A stretch of 47,808 bases of DNA, from contig JACVRN010000029.1 of NCBI GenBank assembly GCA_014534425.1, positions 1 to 47,808 of the forward strand, read 5' to 3'. Made by a program: the position numbers and the translations under genes. This DNA comes from Pyrinomonadaceae bacterium (lineage in GTDB: Bacteria > Acidobacteriota > Blastocatellia > Pyrinomonadales > Pyrinomonadaceae). This document shows positions 1 through 6,968 of the stretch, piece after piece; positions within the stretch are counted from its first letter, which is position 1; every line of letters begins with the position of its first letter. A model generated the notes under the pieces. The model did no database searches and was not told where the DNA came from. It worked only from the letters and a program-made list of their open reading frames with translations.

Positions 1-371
1 CGCATGGCGTCTATCTGCTGCGAGACGGACATAGAGCCAAGCTCTGCTGAGATGGCTGAGCCGACTCTGCCCGTCACCATCAAAGCCGTCAGCACAGGCC
101 CAAGCTCGCGTATCAAAGAGAGCGCCACAAGATAACCCGTCTGCGCTTGCGCGCCGTAATACTTCAGCGTCGGAAAGGTCTGAAGCGTGAGCACGCCGCC
201 CGTAAAAAATCCCGTCAGGATGATGATGGTCAAAGAGCCTACGCCGATGATGTCCATCTGCGCGATTGTTTCCGGGATGTAGCGTGGGCGCTTGAAAAGA
301 CCGCTCGCGGCACGCGCCACCAGCAGTGTTGTCTCTTGCAGTTCAAAGAGAGCGCGCGTAACTAGGTTCAT
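1..371 (-). CDS. mlaE: MlaE/YrbE-family ABC permease, N-terminal part (runs off window)
   Basis: Reading the minus strand from an ATG at 371 gives about 123 residues before the window edge. The translation begins MNLVTRALFELQETTLLV and carries the family's typical stretches: IAQMDIIGVGSLTI, a hydrophobic ILTGFFTGGVLTLQ segment, LIRELGPVLTALMVTGRVG and SAISAELGSM followed by QQIDAM. These mark the inner-membrane permease of the Mla-type phospholipid transport system, which partners an MlaF ATPase and an MlaD lipid-binding protein, probably encoded to the left. An in-frame TAA lies upstream with no other start codon before 371, so the start is well constrained, although no strong Shine-Dalgarno is seen. 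Family assignment is confident; that it moves phospholipid rather than another lipid is inferred. Confidence 0.85.
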   Translation of the reverse strand, partial: MNLVTRALFELQETTLLVARAASGLFKRPRYIPETIAQMDIIGVGSLTIIILTGFFTGGVLTLQTFPTLKYYGAQAQTGYLVALSLIRELGPVLTALMVTGRVGSAISAELGSMSVSQQIDAM

Positions 372-688
372 CGAGTCGGAATAGAGAGCGCGCTTGCGGC
401 GCTCGCCCCTGTGTAGCCTGGCATGAGCAGCAACTCTTTAGACAATAAATTTCGAATCTTTCTCACGCCGGAATAGTCTCTGGCACATCCTGCCCCCGTG
501 CGGGACGCCGGTTCGGGCAAAAGGCTAGAAACTGTGAACGAGCGGCATCATGATGCTCAAAATAGGCTCATGCCGTCAAGTGGCTTGGCACAAATATTCA
601 TTAGGGAGTGGATAAATAACTCAGATTTATTCATTGGCCCCGAATACTTATGCGGAGCCTGCAACAAACCTTGGAAGAGCTTTTAGCC

Positions 689-735
689 TGTCTACAAAAG
701 TAGACAAGCCCGGAAAGGTTTTCTATAAAAATAGA
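689..735. repeat. two related mini-palindromes, TCTAY-AAAA-RTAGA
   Basis: TGTCTAC-AAAA-GTAGACA (689-706) is a perfect 7-bp inverted repeat around AAAA. A degenerate second copy, TCTAT-AAAA-ATAGA (722-735), follows about 16 bases later. Same loop, same outer bases and close spacing suggest a paired operator for a dimeric repressor; BlaI/CopY-type sites (TACA..TGTA core) are a loose match. No gene starts immediately beside them, so the role is unknown. Confidence 0.4.
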
Positions 736-1147
736 CGTTTCGCTTTCATAAGCGGGCCACCGACACTCACTATTTTCACTGAAAATCGCTGCTCATAATA
801 ATTCCCAGGCGGCGGTACGATTATTGCTAAATAACAGGCAAGAGCAATAAGGGATGAAGGAGAGATCGAAGCGCTGCTTTTAGCATCAGGCTTAAAGCGC
901 ACCTTCATTCATTGCCCGCATCCTCGGCGGTCATCGATGACCACTGATTGATGTTACACGCAGTTTGCTGCGCTATAGATAGCCTTCGCTACTCACGTCA
1001 GCTTCTATATCCAGACACCAGAGCTTGCGAAGCCTAGTCCTTTAACATGCTCCTACAGGCTCAGAAATTAGAAGTTGAAGGAAGATGTGACGGCTAAACA
1101 CAGTAATGTGTGATCCCTCTTAAAGCGTTTAATCTGCGTAAGGCGAA

Positions 1148-1171
1148 GCGAGGCCGCCTTTCCCGCCTCGC
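1148..1171 (+). promoter_or_regulatory. hairpin in the leader of the crystallin gene
   Basis: GCGAGGC (1148-1154) pairs with GCCTCGC (1165-1171) around a 10-base loop. The strong AAGGAG ribosome site starts about nine bases later. It could shield or position the ribosome site, or terminate transcription from upstream, but there is no T-run after it. Only the pairing is observed. Confidence 0.3.
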
Positions 1172-1191
1172 CTCAAAAGAAGGAGACTGTT

Positions 1192-1461
1192 ATGGCAGAG
1201 ATAGTGCTGTTTGAACATATAAACTTTCGCGGAGCGCATAAACATCTTTACGGCTCGGAGGGTAATTTAGCTGCCCCCGACGATAATTTTTTCAACGACA
1301 AAATATCTTCTTTTGTCGTTGTCTCCGGCTCATGGCAGTTTTTTAGGGACATTAACTTTGCCGGGCCTGCGTCCAATGTTTTCGGCCCTGGTAGATATTC
1401 CTGGGTAGAAAGCGTTGGGATTCCGAATGATTCTGTTTCCTCTGTCAGAAGGGTAGCTTGA
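1192..1461 (+). CDS. small beta/gamma-crystallin-fold protein
   Basis: An 89-residue protein preceded by AAGGAG seven bases before the ATG. It holds one beta/gamma-crystallin domain of two Greek-key motifs: an 'FEHINFRG' opening, then NDKISS near residue 35, and a second 'FRDINFAG' half ending in NDSVSS near residue 80. The N/D-N/D-x-x-S-S pattern is the calcium-binding signature of microbial crystallins, so binding of two Ca2+ ions is a reasonable expectation. There is no signal peptide, so it is either cytoplasmic or exported by an unseen route. It stands alone between an AT-rich spacer and a terminator. Known microbial members are linked to stress or dormancy, but no specific role can be read here. 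Confidence 0.85.
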   Translation: MAEIVLFEHINFRGAHKHLYGSEGNLAAPDDNFFNDKISSFVVVSGSWQFFRDINFAGPASNVFGPGRYSWVESVGIPNDSVSSVRRVA

Positions 1462-1531
1462 AGTGTCCTCGTTACGTCGAGAAGAAGAATAATGAGGACT
1501 TTCTTCTTGCTACCTCTTTGATTAGGTGAAG

Positions 1532-1564
1532 AGGGCGGTCAATGCCTCTATTGTTGACCGCCCT
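1532..1564 (+). terminator. hairpin terminator after the crystallin gene
   Basis: AGGGCGGTCAA (1532-1542) and TTGACCGCCCT (1554-1564) form an uninterrupted 11-bp stem with an 11-base loop, 70 bases after the crystallin stop. The following ATTAAT is only weakly T-rich, so termination is likely but not certain. Confidence 0.5.
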
Positions 1565-1607
1565 ATTAATCTGCTTAAACGGATTTAGTCAGCTCACAGA
1601 AAAGTGT

Positions 1608-1638
1608 AAAAGGCCACCCCGTTTACGAGTGGCCCTTT
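1608..1638 (-). terminator. terminator of the sigma/anti-sigma/Spy operon
   Basis: GGCCAC (1612-1617) pairs with GTGGCC (1629-1634), with further A-T pairs outside. Read on the minus strand the stem is followed by TTTTACACTTTT, as expected downstream of the Spy-like gene ending at 1670. It may act in both directions. Confidence 0.55.
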
Positions 1639-1669
1639 CTATAAAATACAGGCTGAGCTTGCGGCGCAA

Positions 1670-2239
1670 TCAGGGGCGCTGGCCTCTTGGTCGAAGGGAG
1701 CGCCCGCCGTCATTCTGCCCGCGATTTCGCAGGGGCGGGCCTTCGCCGCCGTCACCCTGCATGCGACGGTTGCGCCGCTCGGACTCTGCGCGCAGGCGAA
1801 GCGCACGGAAAGTCTCAAGTTGTTCGGGCGTCAGTATGCGGCGCACCGCCAACTCTGCAAGCGCCTGTAGACGCATCTGCGCCGCCTGTGCTTCGGCCAA
1901 CTCGCGCGCTCGCTGCTCTACCACGACCTCGTCCGCGTTCTCAACGTAGATGGCACGATCGAGAGCGATTCGAGCCGCGCGTATTCGCTGACCGATTTGT
2001 CTACGCAACTCACGGTTGCCTTCGCGTACATCTCTTATCTTCTCTATCTGCTCCGGCGAGAGGTTAAGTTGTCGCACGAGGTCTCTGTCCGGGGCAGGTG
2101 GGCGAGCATCTTCCTGTCCCTGCGGCGGTCTAGGCTCGCCCTCTTGCGCGAAAATTTGCGCGGGTGAAAAGATTACGAGAAGCAGAAAGAGCGCCAGCAC
2201 AGATGCCGCGCCGAGCCTTCCGCCGTTAATTAGCTTCAT
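1670..2239 (-). CDS. Spy/CpxP-like periplasmic protein
   Basis: A 189-residue protein with an N-terminal signal peptide (hydrophobic ALFLLLVIFSPAQIFA, cleavage likely near residue 32). It carries the paired LTxxQ-type motifs of the Spy/CpxP family: LNLSPEQIEKIRDV near 59 and LTPEQLETFRAL near 137. The region between is an Arg/Ala/Glu-rich helix and the C-terminus is a Gly/Arg/Pro-rich tail. Family members are periplasmic chaperones or metal and stress sensors of the envelope. It is the third gene behind an ECF sigma and its anti-sigma, so it is probably a target or partner of that system. The ATG at 2239 has an AGAGGT-like ribosome site at an acceptable distance. Chaperone activity is inferred from the family. 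Confidence 0.7.
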   Translation of the reverse strand: MKLINGGRLGAASVLALFLLLVIFSPAQIFAQEGEPRPPQGQEDARPPAPDRDLVRQLNLSPEQIEKIRDVREGNRELRRQIGQRIRAARIALDRAIYVENADEVVVEQRARELAEAQAAQMRLQALAELAVRRILTPEQLETFRALRLRAESERRNRRMQGDGGEGPPLRNRGQNDGGRSLRPRGQRP

Positions 2240-2302
2240 GGTTAATGACCTCTACCTTCATCTATGAATCAAATAAAAGAGCGCGTCTTATCCCCGTTCA
2301 AT

Positions 2303-3058
2303 TTAATTGGAATCGTTTGAGTCTTCAAACAAATCCGAGAGCCTGGGCAAGCCGTCGTCGTCTTTAGAAGTCTGCACAAGCTCCGCCAACTGCTCGCGCG
2401 CTTCCTTCGAGGCTTTGGCTTTATCCGGCTTCTCCGTGCTTCTCTGCGCGACTGTAGAAGGCGCTGCCGCAAGCCGTCTGGATTTCACGCGCGGCTGAGC
2501 GTTATTAACTTTCACAGTCTCAGCCGAAGACTTCGACGGCGCGGTGGTTGCTACGGCCACCTGCTGCGTCTCCTTAACTTCTTTCTCTTTCGGGCTGGCC
2601 GCCTCTTCGCGCTGCTTCGCTATCTCGCCTCCCTGCGGCTTCGCAGGAACTTGAGGGGCGACCTGTACGATTGTCCTGGGTTCGGAAAAATGCATGACCG
2701 TGAAGACTACCAGAGCGCAGATGGCTATGGCGGCAAAGGCCGTCGCCGCGCGCATCCACATGGGCGCGAGCGAGAAGAACTCACGAATCGCTGCCAGAGC
2801 AGAGCGCTTTCGTTCCGTGACGGCTGGCTCCAGGACGGGCGCGGTTGAAGACTCGAAGGAGGGAAGCGAGAGGTTGCGCCACTCTACTACGTCTTCGCGC
2901 ACATGGCTGAATGCCGCCAACTCACTCTTGCAAGAGCGGCACTCTTCCATGTGGCGTTTGAAGTCGGCGGCCTCCTTCTCGCTCGCTTCACCGTAAAGGT
3001 ACGTGACCAAATCTTCTGCGCGAGCGCAAAGGGCGTGCTGTTCCGGTTTCTCCTTCAT
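2303..3058 (-). CDS. anti-sigma factor with zinc-binding N-terminus
   Basis: A 251-residue membrane protein. H36-x3-C40-x2-C43 is the zinc-binding anti-sigma (zf-HC2/ZAS) signature in the cytoplasmic N-terminus. A single transmembrane helix lies at about 103-122 (ATAFAAIAICALVVFTVM), followed by a Lys/Ala/Glu-rich periplasmic region. It is encoded 24 bases after the ECF sigma stop, the usual cognate arrangement. The frame can be opened at a TTG at 3070, but the ATG at 3058 has GGAG six bases upstream and is preferred. It should hold the sigma factor inactive until an envelope signal arrives. The signal is unknown. Confidence 0.8.
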   Translation of the reverse strand: MKEKPEQHALCARAEDLVTYLYGEASEKEAADFKRHMEECRSCKSELAAFSHVREDVVEWRNLSLPSFESSTAPVLEPAVTERKRSALAAIREFFSLAPMWMRAATAFAAIAICALVVFTVMHFSEPRTIVQVAPQVPAKPQGGEIAKQREEAASPKEKEVKETQQVAVATTAPSKSSAETVKVNNAQPRVKSRRLAAAPSTVAQRSTEKPDKAKASKEAREQLAELVQTSKDDDGLPRLSDLFEDSNDSN

Positions 3059-3082
3059 TATCTTCTCCAAACTCTTACGGCT

Positions 3083-3661
3083 CTAACGGCCAGCCCCGGC
3101 AGCGTGTGTTCCGAGCCTCATTCTCAACTGTTTGAGCGCCGTGTACAGTCGGCTTTTGACCGTGCTAAGTGGAAGCTCAAGCGCCTGTGCTATCTCTTGG
3201 AACGTCATCTCCTCAAACTCTTTCATGACGATGACCTGTCTTAGTTCCGTCGGCAGGGCAGAGACGGCGCGTCTGACTGCTTCAGTCCGCTCGCGTGCTT
3301 CGGCGCGGCGCGCGGGCGATTCGTGCGCGGCTATGGTAAACACGCCCGCGTCACGTTCCGCTTCATCTTCCAGCCCTGTTTCCGCTCGCACACGCGCACG
3401 GCGCTGGCGCGTGATGCACTGGTTGATGGCTATGCGGTGCAGCCAGGACGAGACTTTTGCCTCGCCGCGAAAGCCGCGCAGGTTGCGGAAGGCCGCCAGG
3501 AAAGTCTCCTGCGTGGCGTCGCGGGCGTCCTCCTCGCGCCCCAGCATGCCGAAGGCAAGCGCGTAAATGCGGCGCTCCCAGCGACGCACAATTACGCCGA
3601 AAGCGTCCGCGTCGCCGCTTAGGGCACGCTCAACCATCTGCTCGTCGCTCGTCGTCTCCAT
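3083..3661 (-). CDS. ECF (RpoE-like) RNA polymerase sigma factor
   Basis: A 192-residue sigma factor with region 2 at about 20-85 (DARDATQETFLAAFRN for core binding, then SSWLHRIAINQ) and region 4 at about 131-185 (LPTELRQVIVMKEFEEMTFQEIA followed by the LSTVKSRL recognition helix). The reading frame stays open to 3868, but the upstream part does not resemble a sigma factor. The ATG at 3661 follows GAGAGAGG and gives the normal family length. It is first in a minus-strand operon with its anti-sigma and a Spy-like protein, which points to an envelope stress response. A GGAAGTT...GATAAT pair upstream could be an autoregulated promoter. Confidence 0.88.
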   Translation of the reverse strand: METTSDEQMVERALSGDADAFGVIVRRWERRIYALAFGMLGREEDARDATQETFLAAFRNLRGFRGEAKVSSWLHRIAINQCITRQRRARVRAETGLEDEAERDAGVFTIAAHESPARRAEARERTEAVRRAVSALPTELRQVIVMKEFEEMTFQEIAQALELPLSTVKSRLYTALKQLRMRLGTHAAGAGR

Positions 3662-3800
3662 CCTCTCTCTCGCCGCTCGGCGGGCGGTAGAGCCACAGCC
3701 CCTAGAGAATTGGAGCAGATGCAGCGCCGAAAAGTAGCGCAAAGGCTGCTCCATCGCGCTCAACCATTTAGACGCGCTCAGGGGCCTTTCAGTCTGTGAA

Positions 3801-3829
3801 ATTATCTTACATCCTGAAGGCCAACTTCC
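3801..3829 (-). promoter_or_regulatory. candidate ECF-type promoter upstream of the sigma operon
   Basis: Read on the minus strand, GGAAGTT (3829-3823) is followed after 16 bases by GATAAT (3806-3801). The first element is one base off the GGAACTT core used by RpoE-like sigma factors. This would fit autoregulation, but it is a visual match only. Confidence 0.3.
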
Positions 3830-3964
3830 GCGCCCCAAAACTTTAGCCCCACAGGCCGCGCGGAACACTCCAAATGCCCTGAAAGCTCTCCCCGCAGGCC
3901 CGCGCTCGTGTGCGTTTTTCAGGAATTACTTCTTTTATGTCAGCCAATTAAAAATAGGCAAACA

Positions 3965-3993
3965 TTGACAGGCAGGCTTTGGCCGCGTACTAT
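3965..3993 (+). promoter_or_regulatory. sigma-70 promoter of the HD-GYP gene
   Basis: A perfect TTGACA (3965-3970), a 17-base spacer and TACTAT (3988-3993). Transcription should begin near 4000, leaving a leader of about 115 bases before the ATG at 4115. It is the best vegetative promoter match in the window. Confidence 0.75.
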
Positions 3994-3997
3994 AGTT

Positions 3998-4027
3998 CGA
4001 GCCGAATCCTTCTGAAAGGTCGGCTCG
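3998..4027 (+). promoter_or_regulatory. stem-loop at the 5' end of the HD-GYP leader
   Basis: CGAGCCGA (3998-4005) pairs with TCGGCTCG (4020-4027). Inside the loop CCTT pairs with AAGG around CTGA. The stem begins at the predicted transcription start, so the mRNA would carry a 5'-terminal hairpin, which often protects against decay. It does not match the c-di-GMP riboswitch cores I know. Confidence 0.4.
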
Positions 4028-4114
4028 TCACTTTCTCCTTTTAAGGCGGACAGAGCCTCTGCCCAGACTTCCGAGGCTCTGAGTCTAGCTGAGACGCTAA
4101 TCCATAAGCCTTTC

Positions 4115-5956
4115 ATGTCTGACCGTTTCCGGCGATTGCGCCTCCTTTACATAGTCCTGGGAGTCCTGCTGGTCGTGGGGCTTTTCCCGCTCGCCTTGGC
4201 GGGCTGGCTGCTCTCTAACCGCAGCGCAGAAGAGTTGCGCTCGGTAGAGGGGCGCTATCAGGCGCAGCTTGTGCAGGATAAGGCGCGGCAGATAGAGCTT
4301 TACGGGCAGCGCTACAGGGACGTGGTGACGGGGCTGGCGCGGGCTTTTGAGCTTGCGGGCGGCGTCCGCGCGCTCAATGAAGAGGGCGCTGACCGCCGTC
4401 TTTTGAAGACCTTGCAGGATGACCCGAACCTGATTGCGCTCGCCATCCTGCCCGTGCAGGGAGAGCCGCACAGAGCATTTCAGCCGGACGTGATTCGACG
4501 CGACGAGGTGGACGAACGCGTGGGCGAAGTCCTGGCGCGCATGAGCGGGCGCGGCCTTGTGGTCAGCCGCCCGGAGATAATCCGTTCGGGTCAGGAGATG
4601 GGATTGACCATCGCCGCTCCGGTCATGGGCGGCGACAACGGCGACGATGTCGTAGCGGCGGTCGTAGCCATTATCTCTTTCCGCGAAGTATTCAGAGCCG
4701 TGCAACAGCCGTCTGCGAAGAGCGAGCGGGAATTGCTGGACGCTGGCTTGCCGGTAGTCTTCGTGGTAGACCCGCAGGGGCGCGCCGTCGCTCACCCGGA
4801 CGAGCGCGTGGCTTTTAGCCAGCGCGCCATGACGGACTTGAAAGTCGTGCAGGACTGGCTTGAATCCGGCACGCAGGTTCAGTCGGCCCTGGCACCTTTC
4901 TCGACCGCGCGAGATGGCAGACAGATAGAGATGCTGGGCGCTTACGCGACGGCAGAGCTTGGAAGCAACTCGCGCCTGGGCGTCGTAGCCATTCAGGACG
5001 AGCGCGCAGCCCTCGCTTCGGTCACGGACATGCGCCGTCAGACGCTTATGATAAGCATGGTGGCAGCGCTCTTCGTGCTGCTGATAGGTTTCATAGGAGC
5101 GAAGCGTTTGACGCAGCCCGTGCGAGAGTTGGCAGCCGGAGCGCATCGCATAGCGGGCGGCGACTTCTCGCAGCGCATCACTGTGCGTAGCCGCACTGAG
5201 CTTGGCGACCTTGGCGAATCCTTCAACATCATGACCGACCAGGTCGAGCGCTTCATTAACGACCTGCAACGCGCGGCTGATGAAAACCGGGAACTGTTCA
5301 TAGGCACGGTCAAGGCTCTGGCTGCGGCGATTGACGGCAAAGACCCTTACACTCGCGGCCACTCCGAGCGCGTCTCGCGTATCTCCGTTGCCATCGCGCA
5401 GAGGCTTGAGATGCCGGATGATGAAGTAGAGAACATTCGCGTCAGCGCGCTTCTTCATGACGTGGGCAAGATTGGAATTGACGACAACATTTTGAAGAAG
5501 CCTTCGTCCCTGACGCCCGAAGAGTTCGAGATTATGAAGCAGCACCCGCAGAAGGGCTTCAAGATAATGTCGCAGATTCCCGCCATGAAGGATTTTCTGC
5601 CGGGTATGTATATGCATCACGAGATGGTTGACGGCAACGGCTATCCGCAGGGCTTGAAGGGCGACGAGATTCCCATGCAGGCGCGCATCGTAGCCGTCGC
5701 GGACACCTTCGACGCTATGACCACAGACCGTCCTTATCAAAAGGCCATGAAGTTTGAGGACGCGCTCGGGCTGATAAAGAAGTTCGTGGGCACGCGTTAT
5801 GACGAATCGGTTGTCGGCGCGCTGATGGAAGCCTGCGCTTCCGGGCAGATAGCGCCGGGGCGCGTGCGCTTGCGCCAGCCAGCCAAGAACGGCTCGAACG
5901 GCACGAAGCCTCCACTCAAAGAAGAATCCGCGCCGCCCGTGCCCGCGCAGGTTTAG
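4115..5956 (+). CDS. membrane-bound HD-GYP c-di-GMP phosphodiesterase with sensor and HAMP
   Basis: A 613-residue signalling protein. A transmembrane helix at 10-33 and another at 311-329 enclose a periplasmic sensor region of about 275 residues (probably a Cache-like fold). A HAMP linker follows at about 330-383 and the HD-GYP domain at about 395-585. Catalytic motifs are intact: H448-D449 in LLHDVGKIGI and HHEMVDGNGYP at 501-511. These hydrolyse cyclic di-GMP, so the protein should lower its level on an external cue. The C-terminus is a short Pro/Ser-rich tail. It has its own TTGACA/TACTAT promoter. A PilZ protein at 22.8 kb is a possible effector of the same messenger. The ligand is unknown. 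Confidence 0.88.
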   Translation: MSDRFRRLRLLYIVLGVLLVVGLFPLALAGWLLSNRSAEELRSVEGRYQAQLVQDKARQIELYGQRYRDVVTGLARAFELAGGVRALNEEGADRRLLKTLQDDPNLIALAILPVQGEPHRAFQPDVIRRDEVDERVGEVLARMSGRGLVVSRPEIIRSGQEMGLTIAAPVMGGDNGDDVVAAVVAIISFREVFRAVQQPSAKSERELLDAGLPVVFVVDPQGRAVAHPDERVAFSQRAMTDLKVVQDWLESGTQVQSALAPFSTARDGRQIEMLGAYATAELGSNSRLGVVAIQDERAALASVTDMRRQTLMISMVAALFVLLIGFIGAKRLTQPVRELAAGAHRIAGGDFSQRITVRSRTELGDLGESFNIMTDQVERFINDLQRAADENRELFIGTVKALAAAIDGKDPYTRGHSERVSRISVAIAQRLEMPDDEVENIRVSALLHDVGKIGIDDNILKKPSSLTPEEFEIMKQHPQKGFKIMSQIPAMKDFLPGMYMHHEMVDGNGYPQGLKGDEIPMQARIVAVADTFDAMTTDRPYQKAMKFEDALGLIKKFVGTRYDESVVGALMEACASGQIAPGRVRLRQPAKNGSNGTKPPLKEESAPPVPAQV

Positions 5957-6021
5957 TAAGTTCAGCGCGATGCTCATACTCAAACGAGCGGCGTCAATCT
6001 CCTACCGAAAAGGAGCGTCAA

Positions 6022-6783
6022 ATGGTCTTCCTTACAATCCTCTTCTTCCTGCTTCTACCACACCTGCTAGGCCCCGTGCTCATACGTCTGAGCAATAAGC
6101 AGGAGGCTTATCCTGAATTCAACGGCCTGCGGTACGAAGAGTTGCCATCGACGGTTGCTGCGGCTTTCGCGCGCTCAAGGGACATGCTGCGGGGACTCGG
6201 ATTCGAGCAGATAGCCTGTTTATATAAGGCAGGGTCGGCGGAGAACGTCAGGACTTATCTCATACTGCTGGTCAACCGGGCGACGAACGAGGCCGCGATT
6301 GTTTTCGACATGATGACGGCGGGCGGCGTCGCGCCCATTCATCGCCTTGTCACGGAATTCAGCACGGATTTGTCAAACGGCGTGGAAGTTTCCACTTCTG
6401 ATGGCGGCGACCCTATTCCTTACAGGAAGAATCCTGAAAAGCATCTCTACAAATTCCCCGAAGTCAAAAATCCCTGGGCGCTCTACAATCTTCATAGACA
6501 GATGGTGAGCCGCCACGCCGCGCCGGGAGTCTACGCTTATCTGCCCACGCCCGGAAACGAGATTCAGGCGCTCTCGGCCTCCATCAACAAAACTTTAATG
6601 AAGCAGGTGGAGTTCGGTTATCTATATCTGGACAAGCGCGGAGAATTCTTTCGCCCGACCTGGAAGGGAGCGATTCTTATGACGTGGAAGCTGGCCTGGC
6701 CCGCCGGAATGATTCAGCGAGCTTTAATCAAGCGACGAGCGCGGCACATGATGAAGCAACTCAGGCACGCTTGGGCTTACTGA
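6022..6783 (+). CDS. uncharacterised membrane-anchored protein
   Basis: A 253-residue protein I do not recognise. AAAAGGAG precedes the ATG by six bases. The first 20 residues are strongly hydrophobic (FLTILFFLLLPHLLGPVL) and act as a signal anchor. The rest is soluble with mixed alpha/beta character, and a basic C-terminal stretch (ALIKRRARHMMKQ) follows a short hydrophobic segment around residues 215-230. It lies 65 bases after the HD-GYP gene on the same strand, is probably co-transcribed with it, and is closed by a strong terminator. No catalytic motif is evident. Confidence 0.65.
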   Translation: MVFLTILFFLLLPHLLGPVLIRLSNKQEAYPEFNGLRYEELPSTVAAAFARSRDMLRGLGFEQIACLYKAGSAENVRTYLILLVNRATNEAAIVFDMMTAGGVAPIHRLVTEFSTDLSNGVEVSTSDGGDPIPYRKNPEKHLYKFPEVKNPWALYNLHRQMVSRHAAPGVYAYLPTPGNEIQALSASINKTLMKQVEFGYLYLDKRGEFFRPTWKGAILMTWKLAWPAGMIQRALIKRRARHMMKQLRHAWAY

Positions 6784-6810
6784 TTCACATAACGGCAGCA
6801 GCTTCATAAG

Positions 6811-6852
6811 TGTTGATGGGCATTTGCTACGGCGGGTGCCCATCAACTTTTT
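6811..6852 (+). terminator. strong Rho-independent terminator
   Basis: GTTGATGGGCA (6812-6822) pairs perfectly with TGCCCATCAAC (6837-6847) around a 14-base loop and is followed directly by TTTTT. It ends the HD-GYP operon and insulates ftsY. Confidence 0.85.
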
Positions 6853-6887
6853 CAGGAGTCGGCTTACGGAATCCGCGAGTTGCGCTT

Positions 6888-6917
6888 TTGTCCAAGCGTG
6901 GCTGTTGTGTTTATAAT
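6888..6917 (+). promoter_or_regulatory. promoter of the ftsY-ribD-rsmA operon
   Basis: TTGTCC (6888-6893), an 18-base spacer and a perfect TATAAT (6912-6917). It lies just after the preceding terminator and 52 bases before the ftsY ATG. Confidence 0.65.
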
Positions 6918-6968
6918 CCTTCTTTCGCTTAATACAATGACTATTTCACAAGGGCATCTATAGGATTC

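Larger units (their letters stand above)
372..1191. other. gene-free, AT-richer intergenic stretch
   Basis: About 820 bases with no convincing gene. Two short open frames exist (498-686 plus, 723-908 minus) but neither has a recognisable domain or a good ribosome site. Composition is visibly more AT-rich than the flanks between about 580 and 900. The visible structures are two small palindromes near 689-735 and a hairpin just before the crystallin gene at 1148-1171. I see no tRNA or other RNA gene. It could be a decayed gene remnant or a transferred segment. Confidence 0.5.

Noticed and set aside
477-497. Sigma-54 (-24/-12) promoter-like TGGCAC
   Set aside because: TGGCAC is present but the -12 TTGC element is missing at the right distance; no convincing sigma-54 promoter was seen in any gap.
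498-908. Short open frames 498-686 (plus) and 723-908 (minus)
   Set aside because: No ribosome site, no domain, unusual composition; the second overlaps a palindrome. Treated as non-coding.
3998-4114. c-di-GMP riboswitch in front of the HD-GYP gene
   Set aside because: The leader has a simple hairpin, but I cannot find the conserved GEMM cores or a two-helix arrangement.
4097-5983. 628-codon open frame on the minus strand
   Set aside because: It is the antisense shadow of the HD-GYP gene. Composition is His/Arg-rich with no domain, while the plus strand has full HD-GYP motifs.
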